NCBI GenBank assembly: GCA_023301785.1
Contig: JALZUF010000120.1
Span: 1 to 6,934, forward strand
Source of the DNA: Alphaproteobacteria bacterium
GTDB lineage: Bacteria > Pseudomonadota > Alphaproteobacteria > Micavibrionales > Micavibrionaceae
Direction: 5' to 3'
Length of the DNA stretch: 6,934 nt
The position numbers were made by a program, and so were the translations under genes. Positions 1 to 6,113 of the stretch are shown here, in pieces. The notes below the pieces were generated by a model. It saw only the letters and a list, made by a program, of their open reading frames with translations. It made no database searches and was not told where the DNA came from. Within the stretch, counting starts at the first letter, position 1. Every line of letters starts with the position of its first letter.

Positions 1-1553
1 TCTCTTTTCAAATCAATCAAGTACAGGCTAAAAATGGCGAGAGCTTTTTAGTGGCGTCTACCGAACATGCTATTGATCCAATCGAGCGTCCTACTGATGA
101 CACGCCATTTATTGAATTATCGTTTGATGCCTGCTGTGTTGCCTCGCTTGATGGAAAATTTTTAAATATAAATCAAAATTTTTCCAACTTACTAGGCTAT
201 GACCTCAAGGATTTAGAAAAAATAAATCTATTCGATGTGATAGCAAAAAATCATCAAGAAAAATTCACTTCTTCATTTAAAGCTCTTCAAGTTAATGGTG
301 AATTTTCTAACATAGAAGTTGATATTATTGACAAACAAGGCTCTACGCGCTGGCTGGAGTGGAAGCATAAGATCATTAACAATAAGCTCTATTGTTCGGG
401 CCGTGATTTAACCCCTCTCAGGTCTTACAAAGAATCTTTCGATCAACAGAAAGAAAAGCTGGAAGAAGCAGAAGCTATAGGACACCTAGGTCGATGGGAA
501 TGGAAAGTTGGTAGCGATAATATCTTTTTTTCAGATCAACTATACCGAATTTTTGGCGTTGAAAAAAGTAGCTTCAAGCCAACGTTAAAGAATATAACTG
601 ACATGATTGATCGTCGTGATTCGGGCCGCATGATGCAAGTTTTTCAGCGCGCTATAATTGAGCAAAATGATTATGATATGGATTTCAGACTTACAACTGC
701 TGACGGTAAAACAAAGTACATTAAATGTGAAGGCCGATGCACTATAGATCAAGATGACGATGTAACAGCTCTATACGGGATAATGCAAGATGTCACTCAC
801 GCCACACAAAAAGAACTAGACCTACTAAATGCTAAAGACTGCGTTGAGCGTGCATATGCTGCGAAAACACAGTTCCTTGCAAATATGAGCCACGAATTAA
901 GAACGCCTTTAAATGCCATTATTGGTTTTTCAGAAATGATTGAACGGCAGTTGCTGGGTCCTATTGGAACTGAAAAGTACCTTGAGTATATAGGCGGCAT
1001 CCGTCAAAGTGGCGAACATTTATTAGACCTAATTAGTGATATTTTGGACATGTCTAAAATTGAAGCTGGGAAATACGAACTCAACCTCGAAAAATTCAAC
1101 ATTGCAAAAATTATTCGTATGGCAGCCCATATGATGGAGGGGCGTGCCCTTGATGCAGAAATTAAAATTAATTTGGATATTGAAGATGACCAATGTCAAA
1201 TTGTTGCAGATCGACGTGCTGTCATGCAAATGATATTAAATTTATTATCTAACGCTGTTAAGTTCTCTCATAAACAAGGCTGTGTAACCCTGAAACTTAT
1301 GACGGGTAAAAGATTCACGCACATCATAGTAGAAGATAAGGGTATTGGCATACCTGCCAATAAACTAGCAAATATCACCATGCCCTTTGAGCAAGCCGAA
1401 ACAGATTACACCCGTGAGTATGAAGGATCCGGTTTAGGGTTAGCCATCACCAAAGAATTAACAGAAATTCATGGTGGTAATTTAGTTATAGAATCGGAAT
1501 TAAATATTGGAACAACAGTTACGATAAAACTTCCTTTGGAAACGAAAAAGTAG
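1..1553 (+). CDS. PAS-PAS sensor histidine kinase, probably 5'-truncated by window edge
   Basis: Membrane-free, cytosolic-looking two-component sensor kinase that should autophosphorylate on a histidine and pass the phosphate to a response regulator not encoded here. Numbered from the GTG at 51, it has a PAS domain (about 20-119), a short charged helix, a second PAS_3-like domain (about 140-250, ending in MQDVTH), a HisKA dimerisation helix with H-box SHELRTP (phospho-acceptor His281), and a HATPase_c domain with N-box Asn401, G1 box DKGIGIP (Asp429), F-box MPFEQAE and G2 box GSGLG (459-463). All catalytic motifs are intact. There is no receiver domain. The H-box context resembles alphaproteobacterial PleC/DivJ-type kinases, but orthology is not claimed. 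Start: the frame stays open from 51 back to the left edge, and the extra residues could form a beta hairpin, so I favour a gene starting upstream. The alternative is the GTG at 51, which overlaps a TAG in another frame (TAGTG). The stop lies 2 bases from the stop of the convergent SDR gene. Confidence 0.9.
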   Translation, partial: SFQINQVQAKNGESFLVASTEHAIDPIERPTDDTPFIELSFDACCVASLDGKFLNINQNFSNLLGYDLKDLEKINLFDVIAKNHQEKFTSSFKALQVNGEFSNIEVDIIDKQGSTRWLEWKHKIINNKLYCSGRDLTPLRSYKESFDQQKEKLEEAEAIGHLGRWEWKVGSDNIFFSDQLYRIFGVEKSSFKPTLKNITDMIDRRDSGRMMQVFQRAIIEQNDYDMDFRLTTADGKTKYIKCEGRCTIDQDDDVTALYGIMQDVTHATQKELDLLNAKDCVERAYAAKTQFLANMSHELRTPLNAIIGFSEMIERQLLGPIGTEKYLEYIGGIRQSGEHLLDLISDILDMSKIEAGKYELNLEKFNIAKIIRMAAHMMEGRALDAEIKINLDIEDDQCQIVADRRAVMQMILNLLSNAVKFSHKQGCVTLKLMTGKRFTHIIVEDKGIGIPANKLANITMPFEQAETDYTREYEGSGLGLAITKELTEIHGGNLVIESELNIGTTVTIKLPLETKK

Positions 1554-1555
1554 AA

Positions 1556-2458
1556 CTAGGCAGATTTCGCTTTTTCAGCATATTTTTCAGCCCGTAAACA
1601 TTCTAATAAACCATCTTTATATGTTGGGTATTGAAGCTTTACACCTAGCTCCTGTTTTATTTTATGGTTCAAAACATGTTTATTATCATTATAAAAACTC
1701 ATTGTTATCGGCGCTAAATTTGCTTCCTCAAACGGTATCGCAGGGGGCACAGGTTGGCCTAAAATCTTACAAGCCTCTTCAAGAACATCATCACTTGGAG
1801 CAGGCATATCGTCTGCCAAATTATAAATTGTGCCTGGTTTAGGGTTTAAAAAAGACTGCCATAAAACCTGAACAATATCTTCAACATGAATTCTATTAAA
1901 TTTATGACCAGGTTTTTGAATACGGCGAGCAGCTCCCGCTCTAATAGAATCTAAAGCACTACGACCTGGCCCGTAAATACCAGATAATCTAAATATATGA
2001 ACTGGAACACCATGATTTTTATATAACGATAACCATTGCTGCTCTGCCAAGGCTCTTTTTGAACCTCTTTTAGAAGTAGGAGCAACCTCAGATGTTTCTG
2101 AAACTGTTCCACCCTGACGGTCACCATATACACTGGTACTTGATAGATAGCCAACCCATTTTAAATTTTTTAAATTAACTAAATCGTGCGCGTGCGCATT
2201 AAAAACGGGATCACCATTTGAGTCTGGTGGCGTAGAAATAAGCAAATGTGAAAATCGGTTAAATAGCGTATCAGGATCTGCGATTGGATGTTCTTCATCA
2301 AAAATTCGCGCTCTAATACGACGGGACCATAATTCTTTTTGTCGGTCTTCATCACGGATCGTGCCGCCAATAGTCCAACCCTTATCCCTGGTTTTTAAAG
2401 CGTGCCCTAAATAATCAGCCGTATACCCATATCCAAAACAAAAAAATCTTTTACGCAT
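1556..2458 (-). CDS. Atypical extended SDR, NAD(P)-dependent epimerase/dehydratase-like protein (YeeZ-like)
   Basis: A 300-residue Rossmann-fold protein of the short-chain dehydrogenase/reductase superfamily. The nucleotide-binding motif is near the N-terminus (FGYGYTA, Gly9 and Gly11). The GGTIR segment ending at Arg35, after the second beta strand, is suggestive of NADP preference. Further extended-SDR landmarks are ISTPP (74-78), SSTSVYGD (106-113), RLSGIYGPGR and a C-terminal substrate-domain region. Where classical enzymes carry YxxxK, this protein has Lys130-x3-Lys134, so the catalytic tyrosine appears to be replaced. This fits the atypical SDR group that includes E. coli YeeZ, whose substrate is unknown. 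The ATG at 2458 places the glycine motif at the usual distance from the N-terminus. No strong Shine-Dalgarno is visible before it. It follows fzlA by 23 bases on the same strand and is probably co-transcribed with it. Its stop nearly touches the stop of the convergent histidine kinase. Substrate and pathway cannot be stated. Confidence 0.87.
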   Translation of the reverse strand: MRKRFFCFGYGYTADYLGHALKTRDKGWTIGGTIRDEDRQKELWSRRIRARIFDEEHPIADPDTLFNRFSHLLISTPPDSNGDPVFNAHAHDLVNLKNLKWVGYLSSTSVYGDRQGGTVSETSEVAPTSKRGSKRALAEQQWLSLYKNHGVPVHIFRLSGIYGPGRSALDSIRAGAARRIQKPGHKFNRIHVEDIVQVLWQSFLNPKPGTIYNLADDMPAPSDDVLEEACKILGQPVPPAIPFEEANLAPITMSFYNDNKHVLNHKIKQELGVKLQYPTYKDGLLECLRAEKYAEKAKSA

Positions 2459-2481
2459 AATTTAAGGGGCTCTATCAAACT

Positions 2482-3150
2482 TTAAAAATCAACGTTTTCG
2501 TAATGATCCACTGGCTTAAATCCAGGTACTTTATCTTGTAATAAAGGTTTGAAACTAGGGCGCGACTTGATACGTGCATACCACTCTGCTGCATTTTGAT
2601 GTTCTTCCCAAGGTACATCGCCAATATAGTCAATAGCGGACAAATGCGATGCCGCAGCAATATCTGCTAAAGAAAAGTTATCACCTGCAAGCCATTTACG
2701 TTTTTCCGTCAAAAAGCCAATATAATCTAAATGGTAATGAATATTTGCGTTTCCTGCACGAATAGAAGGAGCATGGGGTTCACCTAGTTTAAGCATAGGC
2801 TTCATCAACTTTTCACCCAACAGATTGTCTGAGACTTCACGATTAAATTTTACATCAAACCAGCCAACCAAACGTCTAGTTTCTGCACGTTGTATTGGAT
2901 CGGATCCTAACAGATTTGTTTCAGGATAAACTTCTTCTAGATACTCACAAATAACCTGTGAGTTCGCCAGTGTTGTGCCATCAGCTTCGATAAGAACAGG
3001 CACGTCCCCCGCAGGGTTCATCGCCAAAAACTCTGTACGTCTTTCCCAAATTTTTTCAATTTGGTCTTCAAATCCTAGATTTTTTTCGGCTAAAACCACA
3101 CGCACTTTACGTGAAAATGGGTGTAACCATAGGTGAAACAATGTTCTCAT
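2482..3150 (-). CDS. fzlA: FtsZ-localized protein A, glutathione S-transferase fold
   Basis: A 222-residue soluble GST-fold protein that I identify as FzlA. In Caulobacter this protein binds FtsZ, bends its filaments and is needed for constriction and activation of septal wall synthesis. Seen here: an N-terminal thioredoxin-like domain (about 1-77) with HPFSRKVR, where the position usually held by a catalytic Cys/Ser/Tyr is Ser13; the cis-proline segment NPAGDVPVL (Pro51); the NSQ turn (Ser64); then an all-helical C-terminal domain with the AGDNFSLADIA element typical of GSTs. The protein ends in a Pro-rich, acidic/aromatic tail (PGFKP..DHYENVDF). From memory of the family, FzlA proteins end in a similar HY..xDF tail that matters for function. 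Glutathione turnover is not expected of FzlA proteins. The ATG at 3150 has no Shine-Dalgarno but lies 7 bases after a TATAAT, suggesting leaderless translation. The atypical SDR gene follows 23 bases downstream. The alternative is a general GST of unknown function. Confidence 0.85.
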   Translation of the reverse strand: MRTLFHLWLHPFSRKVRVVLAEKNLGFEDQIEKIWERRTEFLAMNPAGDVPVLIEADGTTLANSQVICEYLEEVYPETNLLGSDPIQRAETRRLVGWFDVKFNREVSDNLLGEKLMKPMLKLGEPHAPSIRAGNANIHYHLDYIGFLTEKRKWLAGDNFSLADIAAASHLSAIDYIGDVPWEEHQNAAEWYARIKSRPSFKPLLQDKVPGFKPVDHYENVDF

Positions 3151-3157
3151 AAATCTG

Positions 3158-3163
3158 ATTATA
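3158..3163 (-). promoter_or_regulatory. -10 box (TATAAT) of fzlA, predicted leaderless start
   Basis: On the minus strand a perfect TATAAT ends exactly 7 bases before the fzlA ATG, so initiation at the usual distance would fall at or one base before the A of the start codon. No Shine-Dalgarno exists in those 7 bases, in line with a leaderless mRNA. The -35 region is weak (TAGTTT at a 17-base spacing, positions 3181-3186). A perfect consensus -10 this close to a start can arise by chance in AT-rich DNA. Confidence 0.5.
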
Positions 3164-3179
3164 TCTCACTTTTTGAGAT
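3163..3179. promoter_or_regulatory. Inverted repeat ATCTCA-N5-TGAGAT in the fzlA promoter spacer
   Basis: A perfect 6-base inverted repeat with a 5-base centre lies between the predicted -10 and -35 of fzlA, and its promoter-proximal arm abuts or overlaps the -10 box by one base. Its location suits an operator for a dimeric regulator. As RNA it would form a 6-bp stem, but no U-run follows on either strand, so it is a poor intrinsic terminator for the upstream b561-YceI gene. Function is inferred from position only. Confidence 0.25.
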
Positions 3180-3217
3180 TAAACTAGCCCCGATAATATG
3201 TCTTTAACAACTCTATT

Positions 3218-4420
3218 TTATTGTAATTGTGCGACTACAACAACGCTCATATCAACATTATGTCCTACCAAATCAGCAGATTGCCATTCCACGCCACCAA
3301 GGTCGTAATCTAATCGATTCAATGTGAAAGTTGCATTCATATAAGCACGTTTAGATTGACCTTGTTCTACAATATCAAGTTGGAACGGGATATTAAGTGG
3401 CATTGTTTTACCAGCTAGACTTAGATTGCCAATCACAATGTAATTTTGCGATGCTTTTTCTATAGTAATTGATTCAAACTTTGCAAAAGGAGATGAGGAT
3501 ACCTTAAACCATTCTTCCCCCATCATTTGAGAATTTCGTTCCGCATCCCCCGTTTCAACAGATTTTAAATCTATCATTATCTTTGCTGATGCGTTTTCTA
3601 AATCATTTCTATTAAAAACAATATCGCCACTAAAATTTTCAAAGGATCCTTGAAATTCTTTATTATAAACATTAGCAGTAAAATCAATACGGCTTAGGTC
3701 ACTTTGAATAATCCATTTATCTTTTGAAGCAATCTCTGATGATTTTTCTTGGAGAGAGTTAGAGACAATTTCTTTTGCTTTTTCATTCTCAATTGCTAGG
3801 CGATCTAAAACTAAAAGCTTAAAAAGTCCACCTAGAAATAAAACAAAAATTATTACAAGGATTCCAATAATAATTTTAGATTGGGACAAAAGCATCCTAT
3901 TAAGAGTAATATCTTTATCAATGAAATGATGTTTCAAAGCACCCAAAATATGTAGTGTAATAACCAACACAAATATATAAGCAATAATCGCGTGCGTTTG
4001 ATTTGCTAACCCAGAAAGTTCAGGATTTTTTTCTAAAATGTCAGGCATCTGAATACCGAAAAATGAAACGGGGTGTCCACCCGCAGATGACATGACCCAA
4101 CCTGACAGTGGCATAGCGATCATCGCTATATACAAAGCAAAGTGCGCTAACTTCGCTAACCACTTTTCCCAAGTCTTATGAGTTGGTAATGACAAAACCG
4201 GCTTTGAATAAAAACGCCATAAAATTCTAATAAAAACTAACCATAAAATTAAAAGGCCAAAAGATTTATGAAGCCCATAAATTTCAAATTTAAATGGATT
4301 AGGCGCAAGACCTTCCATAAAGAACCCCATTAAAATTAAACCCATAATTATGAGTGCCATAGCCCAGTGAAGGCATTTAGAAAAAATATTATATTTTGTG
4401 TTCTCTTGATTTTCTTGCAT
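3218..4420 (-). CDS. Cytochrome b561 fused to a C-terminal periplasmic YceI domain
   Basis: A 400-residue two-part protein. Residues about 10-170 form a four-helix cytochrome b561 of the bacterial CybB type, which binds two b hemes and exchanges electrons with the quinone pool. The probable heme ligands are His18 (CLHW), His51 (GLHK), His143 (QTHA) and His157 (TLHILG); their spacings of 33 and 14 closely match those in E. coli CybB. A fifth hydrophobic helix (about 183-205) and a charged helical linker (206-233) follow. Residues about 235-400 are a YceI-like lipocalin domain, a family known to bind polyisoprenoids. With both ends of the four-helix core in the cytoplasm, the fifth helix would place YceI in the periplasm, where stand-alone YceI proteins work. 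The gene follows the separate yceI gene by 4 bases with no clear Shine-Dalgarno, so translational coupling is likely. E. coli has the two parts as adjacent genes (yceJ-yceI). Electron partner and ligand are unknown. Confidence 0.9.
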   Translation of the reverse strand: MQENQENTKYNIFSKCLHWAMALIIMGLILMGFFMEGLAPNPFKFEIYGLHKSFGLLILWLVFIRILWRFYSKPVLSLPTHKTWEKWLAKLAHFALYIAMIAMPLSGWVMSSAGGHPVSFFGIQMPDILEKNPELSGLANQTHAIIAYIFVLVITLHILGALKHHFIDKDITLNRMLLSQSKIIIGILVIIFVLFLGGLFKLLVLDRLAIENEKAKEIVSNSLQEKSSEIASKDKWIIQSDLSRIDFTANVYNKEFQGSFENFSGDIVFNRNDLENASAKIMIDLKSVETGDAERNSQMMGEEWFKVSSSPFAKFESITIEKASQNYIVIGNLSLAGKTMPLNIPFQLDIVEQGQSKRAYMNATFTLNRLDYDLGGVEWQSADLVGHNVDMSVVVVAQLQ

Positions 4421-4424
4421 AGAT

Positions 4425-5018
4425 TTAATTATTTAAAATTTCACCATTTTGACGAAGCCCTTCAACTTCTATCATCACGTCAACTTCATCACCAATTAAC
4501 GGTAAACCATATTTCATTCCAAAATCAGAACGTTTTATTTTTGTTTTTGCACTAAAGCCCGCAACATATTTTTGACTAAACGGGTGCACAGCCGCTTTAT
4601 TGAAAGTTACATCCAATGTGACAGGCTTGGTTACATTTAACAAAGTTAAGTCGCCGACTATTTTTCCTGTTTTATCGCCAGTTTTCTGAACTGATTTTGA
4701 TTTAAAAGTCATCGTTGGGAATTTTTCAACATCAAAAAAATCTTTATTTTTCATGTGGTCGTCCCATTTTTCATCATCCATATCAATACTTTTTGTTTGG
4801 ATGGTAATTTCAACTTTTGATTTCTCAGGCTCGTTTCTGTTGAAGTGAAAATAGCCGTCATAGTCATGGAACTCTCCTTGAGATCTAGAAAACCCCAGAT
4901 GATCAACGAAAAAGAGAATTTGTGTATGCGCTTTATCATATTCATAAATTTCTATATTTGCACGTGCAGGACTAGATGCGAGAAACAAAGCAACTGCAAA
5001 AAAAGTAAAAAATTTCAT
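4425..5018 (-). CDS. yceI: YceI family periplasmic polyisoprenoid-binding protein
   Basis: A 197-residue secreted lipocalin-like protein. The N-terminus is a signal peptide: Lys2, a hydrophobic stretch (3-15), then Ala18-Arg19-Ala20 with likely signal peptidase I cleavage before Asn21. The mature part of about 177 residues has the YceI pattern: an early Asp-x-x-His-Thr strand (DKAHTQILF), a Gly/Phe-rich second strand, the long middle segment with SIDMDDEKWDDH and KNKDFFDVEKFPTMTFKS, the GDLTLLNVTKPVTLDV hairpin, and the closing strands (IGDEVDVMIEVEG). Family members form an extended barrel that encloses a long isoprenoid chain. The start is supported by the signal peptide and by AAGGA on the minus strand (5030-5034), 11 bases upstream. 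That site lies just after the stop of the small membrane-protein gene, 18 bases away. It is followed 4 bases later by a gene with a second YceI domain, so the locus holds two YceI modules, one soluble and one tethered. Ligand unknown. Confidence 0.93.
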   Translation of the reverse strand: MKFFTFFAVALFLASSPARANIEIYEYDKAHTQILFFVDHLGFSRSQGEFHDYDGYFHFNRNEPEKSKVEITIQTKSIDMDDEKWDDHMKNKDFFDVEKFPTMTFKSKSVQKTGDKTGKIVGDLTLLNVTKPVTLDVTFNKAAVHPFSQKYVAGFSAKTKIKRSDFGMKYGLPLIGDEVDVMIEVEGLRQNGEILNN

Positions 5019-5029
5019 GTTTTTAATTA

Positions 5030-5034
5030 TCCTT
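5030..5034 (-). promoter_or_regulatory. Shine-Dalgarno site of yceI
   Basis: AAGGA on the minus strand, 11 bases before the yceI ATG at 5018 and 2 bases past the stop of the preceding small gene. It confirms the chosen start and the tight packing of the cluster. Confidence 0.55.
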
Positions 5035-5035
5035 T

Positions 5036-5064
5036 ATTATAAAAAATTATGATTATAGACCCAA
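5036..5064 (-). promoter_or_regulatory. Possible internal promoter for yceI
   Basis: Reading the minus strand, TTGGGT (5059-5064), a 17-base spacer and a perfect TATAAT (5036-5041) overlap the end of the small membrane-protein gene. Initiation would be near 5029, which would cut into the yceI Shine-Dalgarno. A second perfect TATAAT at 5052-5057 would keep that site but has no recognisable -35. Either could let yceI be expressed apart from the gene before it. The region is very AT-rich and one hexamer encodes Tyr-Asn in frame, so chance is a real alternative. Confidence 0.25.
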
Positions 5065-5240
5065 TAGCCTAACCATCCGCCGCCAAGAGCAAAAAGCCAG
5101 ACTAACGAGCCATACTTCCAAATTAAGGACTTATCATTCTCGATTTGATCTTTAGTGGCATTTCGTAAAATAACGTTTATGACGCCTAAACCGACACCAA
5201 ATCCCATTAAAAGTCCAAAAATACTAAATATGTAGACCAT
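5037..5240 (-). CDS. Small two-helix membrane protein, function unknown
   Basis: A 67-residue protein that I do not recognise. It has a hydrophobic Gly-rich helix at about residues 2-25 (MVYIFSIFGLLMGFGVGLGV), a polar loop with both charges (about 26-44, containing NATKDQIENDK) and a second hydrophobic segment (about 46-63, with the Gly-rich run LFALGGGWLGYW), then a short polar end. This suggests a hairpin in the inner membrane. The frame could extend to a GTG at 5306, but that would overlap the uppP coding region and add a charged, non-conserved-looking stretch. The ATG at 5240 gives a clean membrane start and has a weak purine tract (AAGAAG, 9 bases upstream). It is the first gene of a tightly packed cluster with yceI and b561::YceI, so a role in the same envelope/redox unit is plausible by position only. 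Start and even expression are unproven. Confidence 0.6.
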   Translation of the reverse strand: MVYIFSIFGLLMGFGVGLGVINVILRNATKDQIENDKSLIWKYGSLVWLFALGGGWLGYWVYNHNFL

Positions 5241-5270
5241 TTGAAATATCTTCTTTATTGTCTCGATAAC
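5241..5270 (+). promoter_or_regulatory. Candidate sigma-70-type promoter of uppP
   Basis: On the plus strand TTGAAA (5241-5246, 5 of 6 consensus bases) and GATAAC (5265-5270, 4 of 6) are separated by 18 bases in the 51-base gap between the divergent small gene and uppP. Initiation near 5277 would leave a leader of about 15 bases before the ATG at 5292. There is only a weak purine tract (AAGAG, 5277-5281) as ribosome-binding site. Confidence 0.4.
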
Positions 5271-5291
5271 AGGAATAAGAGTACCAAAAAA

Positions 5292-6107
5292 ATGGCATTT
5301 TACCACATTATTATTTTAGCTTTAGTACAGGGGATAACGGAGTTTCTTCCGATTAGCTCAAGTGGACACCTTGTTCTATTCCATAATTTAACAGGCAATG
5401 GGAATGTTGATTTATGCTGGGAACAAAACAGGTTATTAGATGTCGCTGTTCATGTCGGCACACTCCTATCTGTACTTGTATACTTTCATAAAGACATCTT
5501 AAAAATGATGGGCGGTATGTTTTCTACTCAATCGGAAGGTTTCGGCCTAATGAAACATCTGATTGTGGCATCAATCCCAGTCATTATTTTAGGCTTCATC
5601 TTACAACAATTTCAATTTTCATTTTTATGCTTACTAGAAGTCATGGCTTGGATGACACTTATTTTTGGTATCGTTCTTTTAATTGCAGATCGCTTTGAGC
5701 AATCTAAAACATTAGAAGAAATGAGCCTAAAAAATTCATTGCTCATAGGCCTGTCGCAAGCCTTAGCCCTCATTCCAGGTGTAAGCCGTTCAGGGATCAC
5801 AATGACAAGCGCAAGGTTTTTAGGGTTTTCACGCGTAGAAAGTGCGCGCTTTTCTTTACTACTTTCAATCGTAGCTATTAGTGGTGCCGGGGTACTAAGT
5901 AGCTATGACTTATATGAGAGTAATAATCTTGAGCTTAATCAATCTATCGTTATAGCCGTATTACTATCATTTGTGGCAGGTTGGGTTTCAATTATGCTGA
6001 TGATGAAATGGCTTGCGAAAGCAAGCTTTAAACCCTTCGCAATCTATCGAATTATCTTGGGTGTGTTTTTGCTTGTCGGCATATATGGCGGCTTCTTTGG
6101 CGGTTAA
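5292..6107 (+). CDS. uppP: Undecaprenyl-diphosphate phosphatase (bacitracin resistance protein family)
   Basis: A 271-residue polytopic inner-membrane enzyme that removes one phosphate from undecaprenyl diphosphate, regenerating the lipid carrier for peptidoglycan and other envelope polymers. Both family signatures are complete. The first is near the N-terminus (Gln13-x3-Glu17, then FLPISSSGH with Ser22-24 and His26). The second is PGVSRSG (162-168) with Arg166, the counterpart of the essential arginine in E. coli UppP. Multiple hydrophobic helices span the rest, and the length is close to the 273 residues of E. coli UppP. I chose the ATG at 5292 over the upstream in-frame TTG at 5241, because the latter adds 17 polar residues not found in the family and because 5292 puts the first motif at the usual distance from the start. 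It is divergent from the small membrane-protein/yceI cluster across 51 bases and convergent with rsmD, with 6 bases between stops. Confidence 0.96.
   Translation: MAFYHIIILALVQGITEFLPISSSGHLVLFHNLTGNGNVDLCWEQNRLLDVAVHVGTLLSVLVYFHKDILKMMGGMFSTQSEGFGLMKHLIVASIPVIILGFILQQFQFSFLCLLEVMAWMTLIFGIVLLIADRFEQSKTLEEMSLKNSLLIGLSQALALIPGVSRSGITMTSARFLGFSRVESARFSLLLSIVAISGAGVLSSYDLYESNNLELNQSIVIAVLLSFVAGWVSIMLMMKWLAKASFKPFAIYRIILGVFLLVGIYGGFFGG
5297..5305 (-). promoter_or_regulatory. Possible extended -10 promoter for the small protein-yceI-b561 cluster
   Basis: On the minus strand TGG-TAAAAT reads as an extended -10 element (TGn plus 5 of 6 consensus bases) with no good -35 behind it. Initiation near 5290 would give a leader of about 50 bases before the ATG at 5240. 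It lies over the first codons of uppP, so the two divergent promoters would overlap. The evidence is one short motif in AT-rich DNA. Confidence 0.25.
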
Positions 6108-6113
6108 GTAACC

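Noticed and set aside
1544..1576. GAAAAAG...CTTTTTC inverted repeat spanning the kinase and SDR stops as a bidirectional terminator
   Set aside because: The stem is 7 pairs, nearly all A-T, with a 19-base loop and no clean U-run. Both arms are inside coding sequence.
1621..1842. Plus-strand open frame of 73 codons inside the SDR gene
   Set aside because: It lies entirely opposite a well-supported coding region and its translation has no recognisable domain. It is a shadow frame.
2475..2660. Minus-strand 61-codon frame overlapping the end of fzlA
   Set aside because: It lies in another frame of fzlA with no family resemblance. The fzlA frame, with its conserved tail, explains the sequence.
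4845..5042. Plus-strand 65-codon frame opposite the yceI start
   Set aside because: It is antisense to the signal peptide and first strands of yceI, is rich in low-information residues, and has no start support.
5241..5291. In-frame TTG start at 5241 extending uppP by 17 residues
   Set aside because: The added residues are polar, do not match the family N-terminus and would use the bases proposed as -35. The ATG at 5292 gives normal length and motif spacing.
5241..5306. Extension of the small minus-strand gene to a GTG at 5306
   Set aside because: It would overlap the uppP start codon and adds a mixed stretch with no membrane or signal character. The ATG at 5240 begins directly with the first hydrophobic helix.
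6102..6113. GGTTA-AG-TAACC palindrome at the uppP/rsmD convergent junction as a terminator
   Set aside because: Only about 4 base pairs can form with a workable loop, and no T-run follows on either strand.
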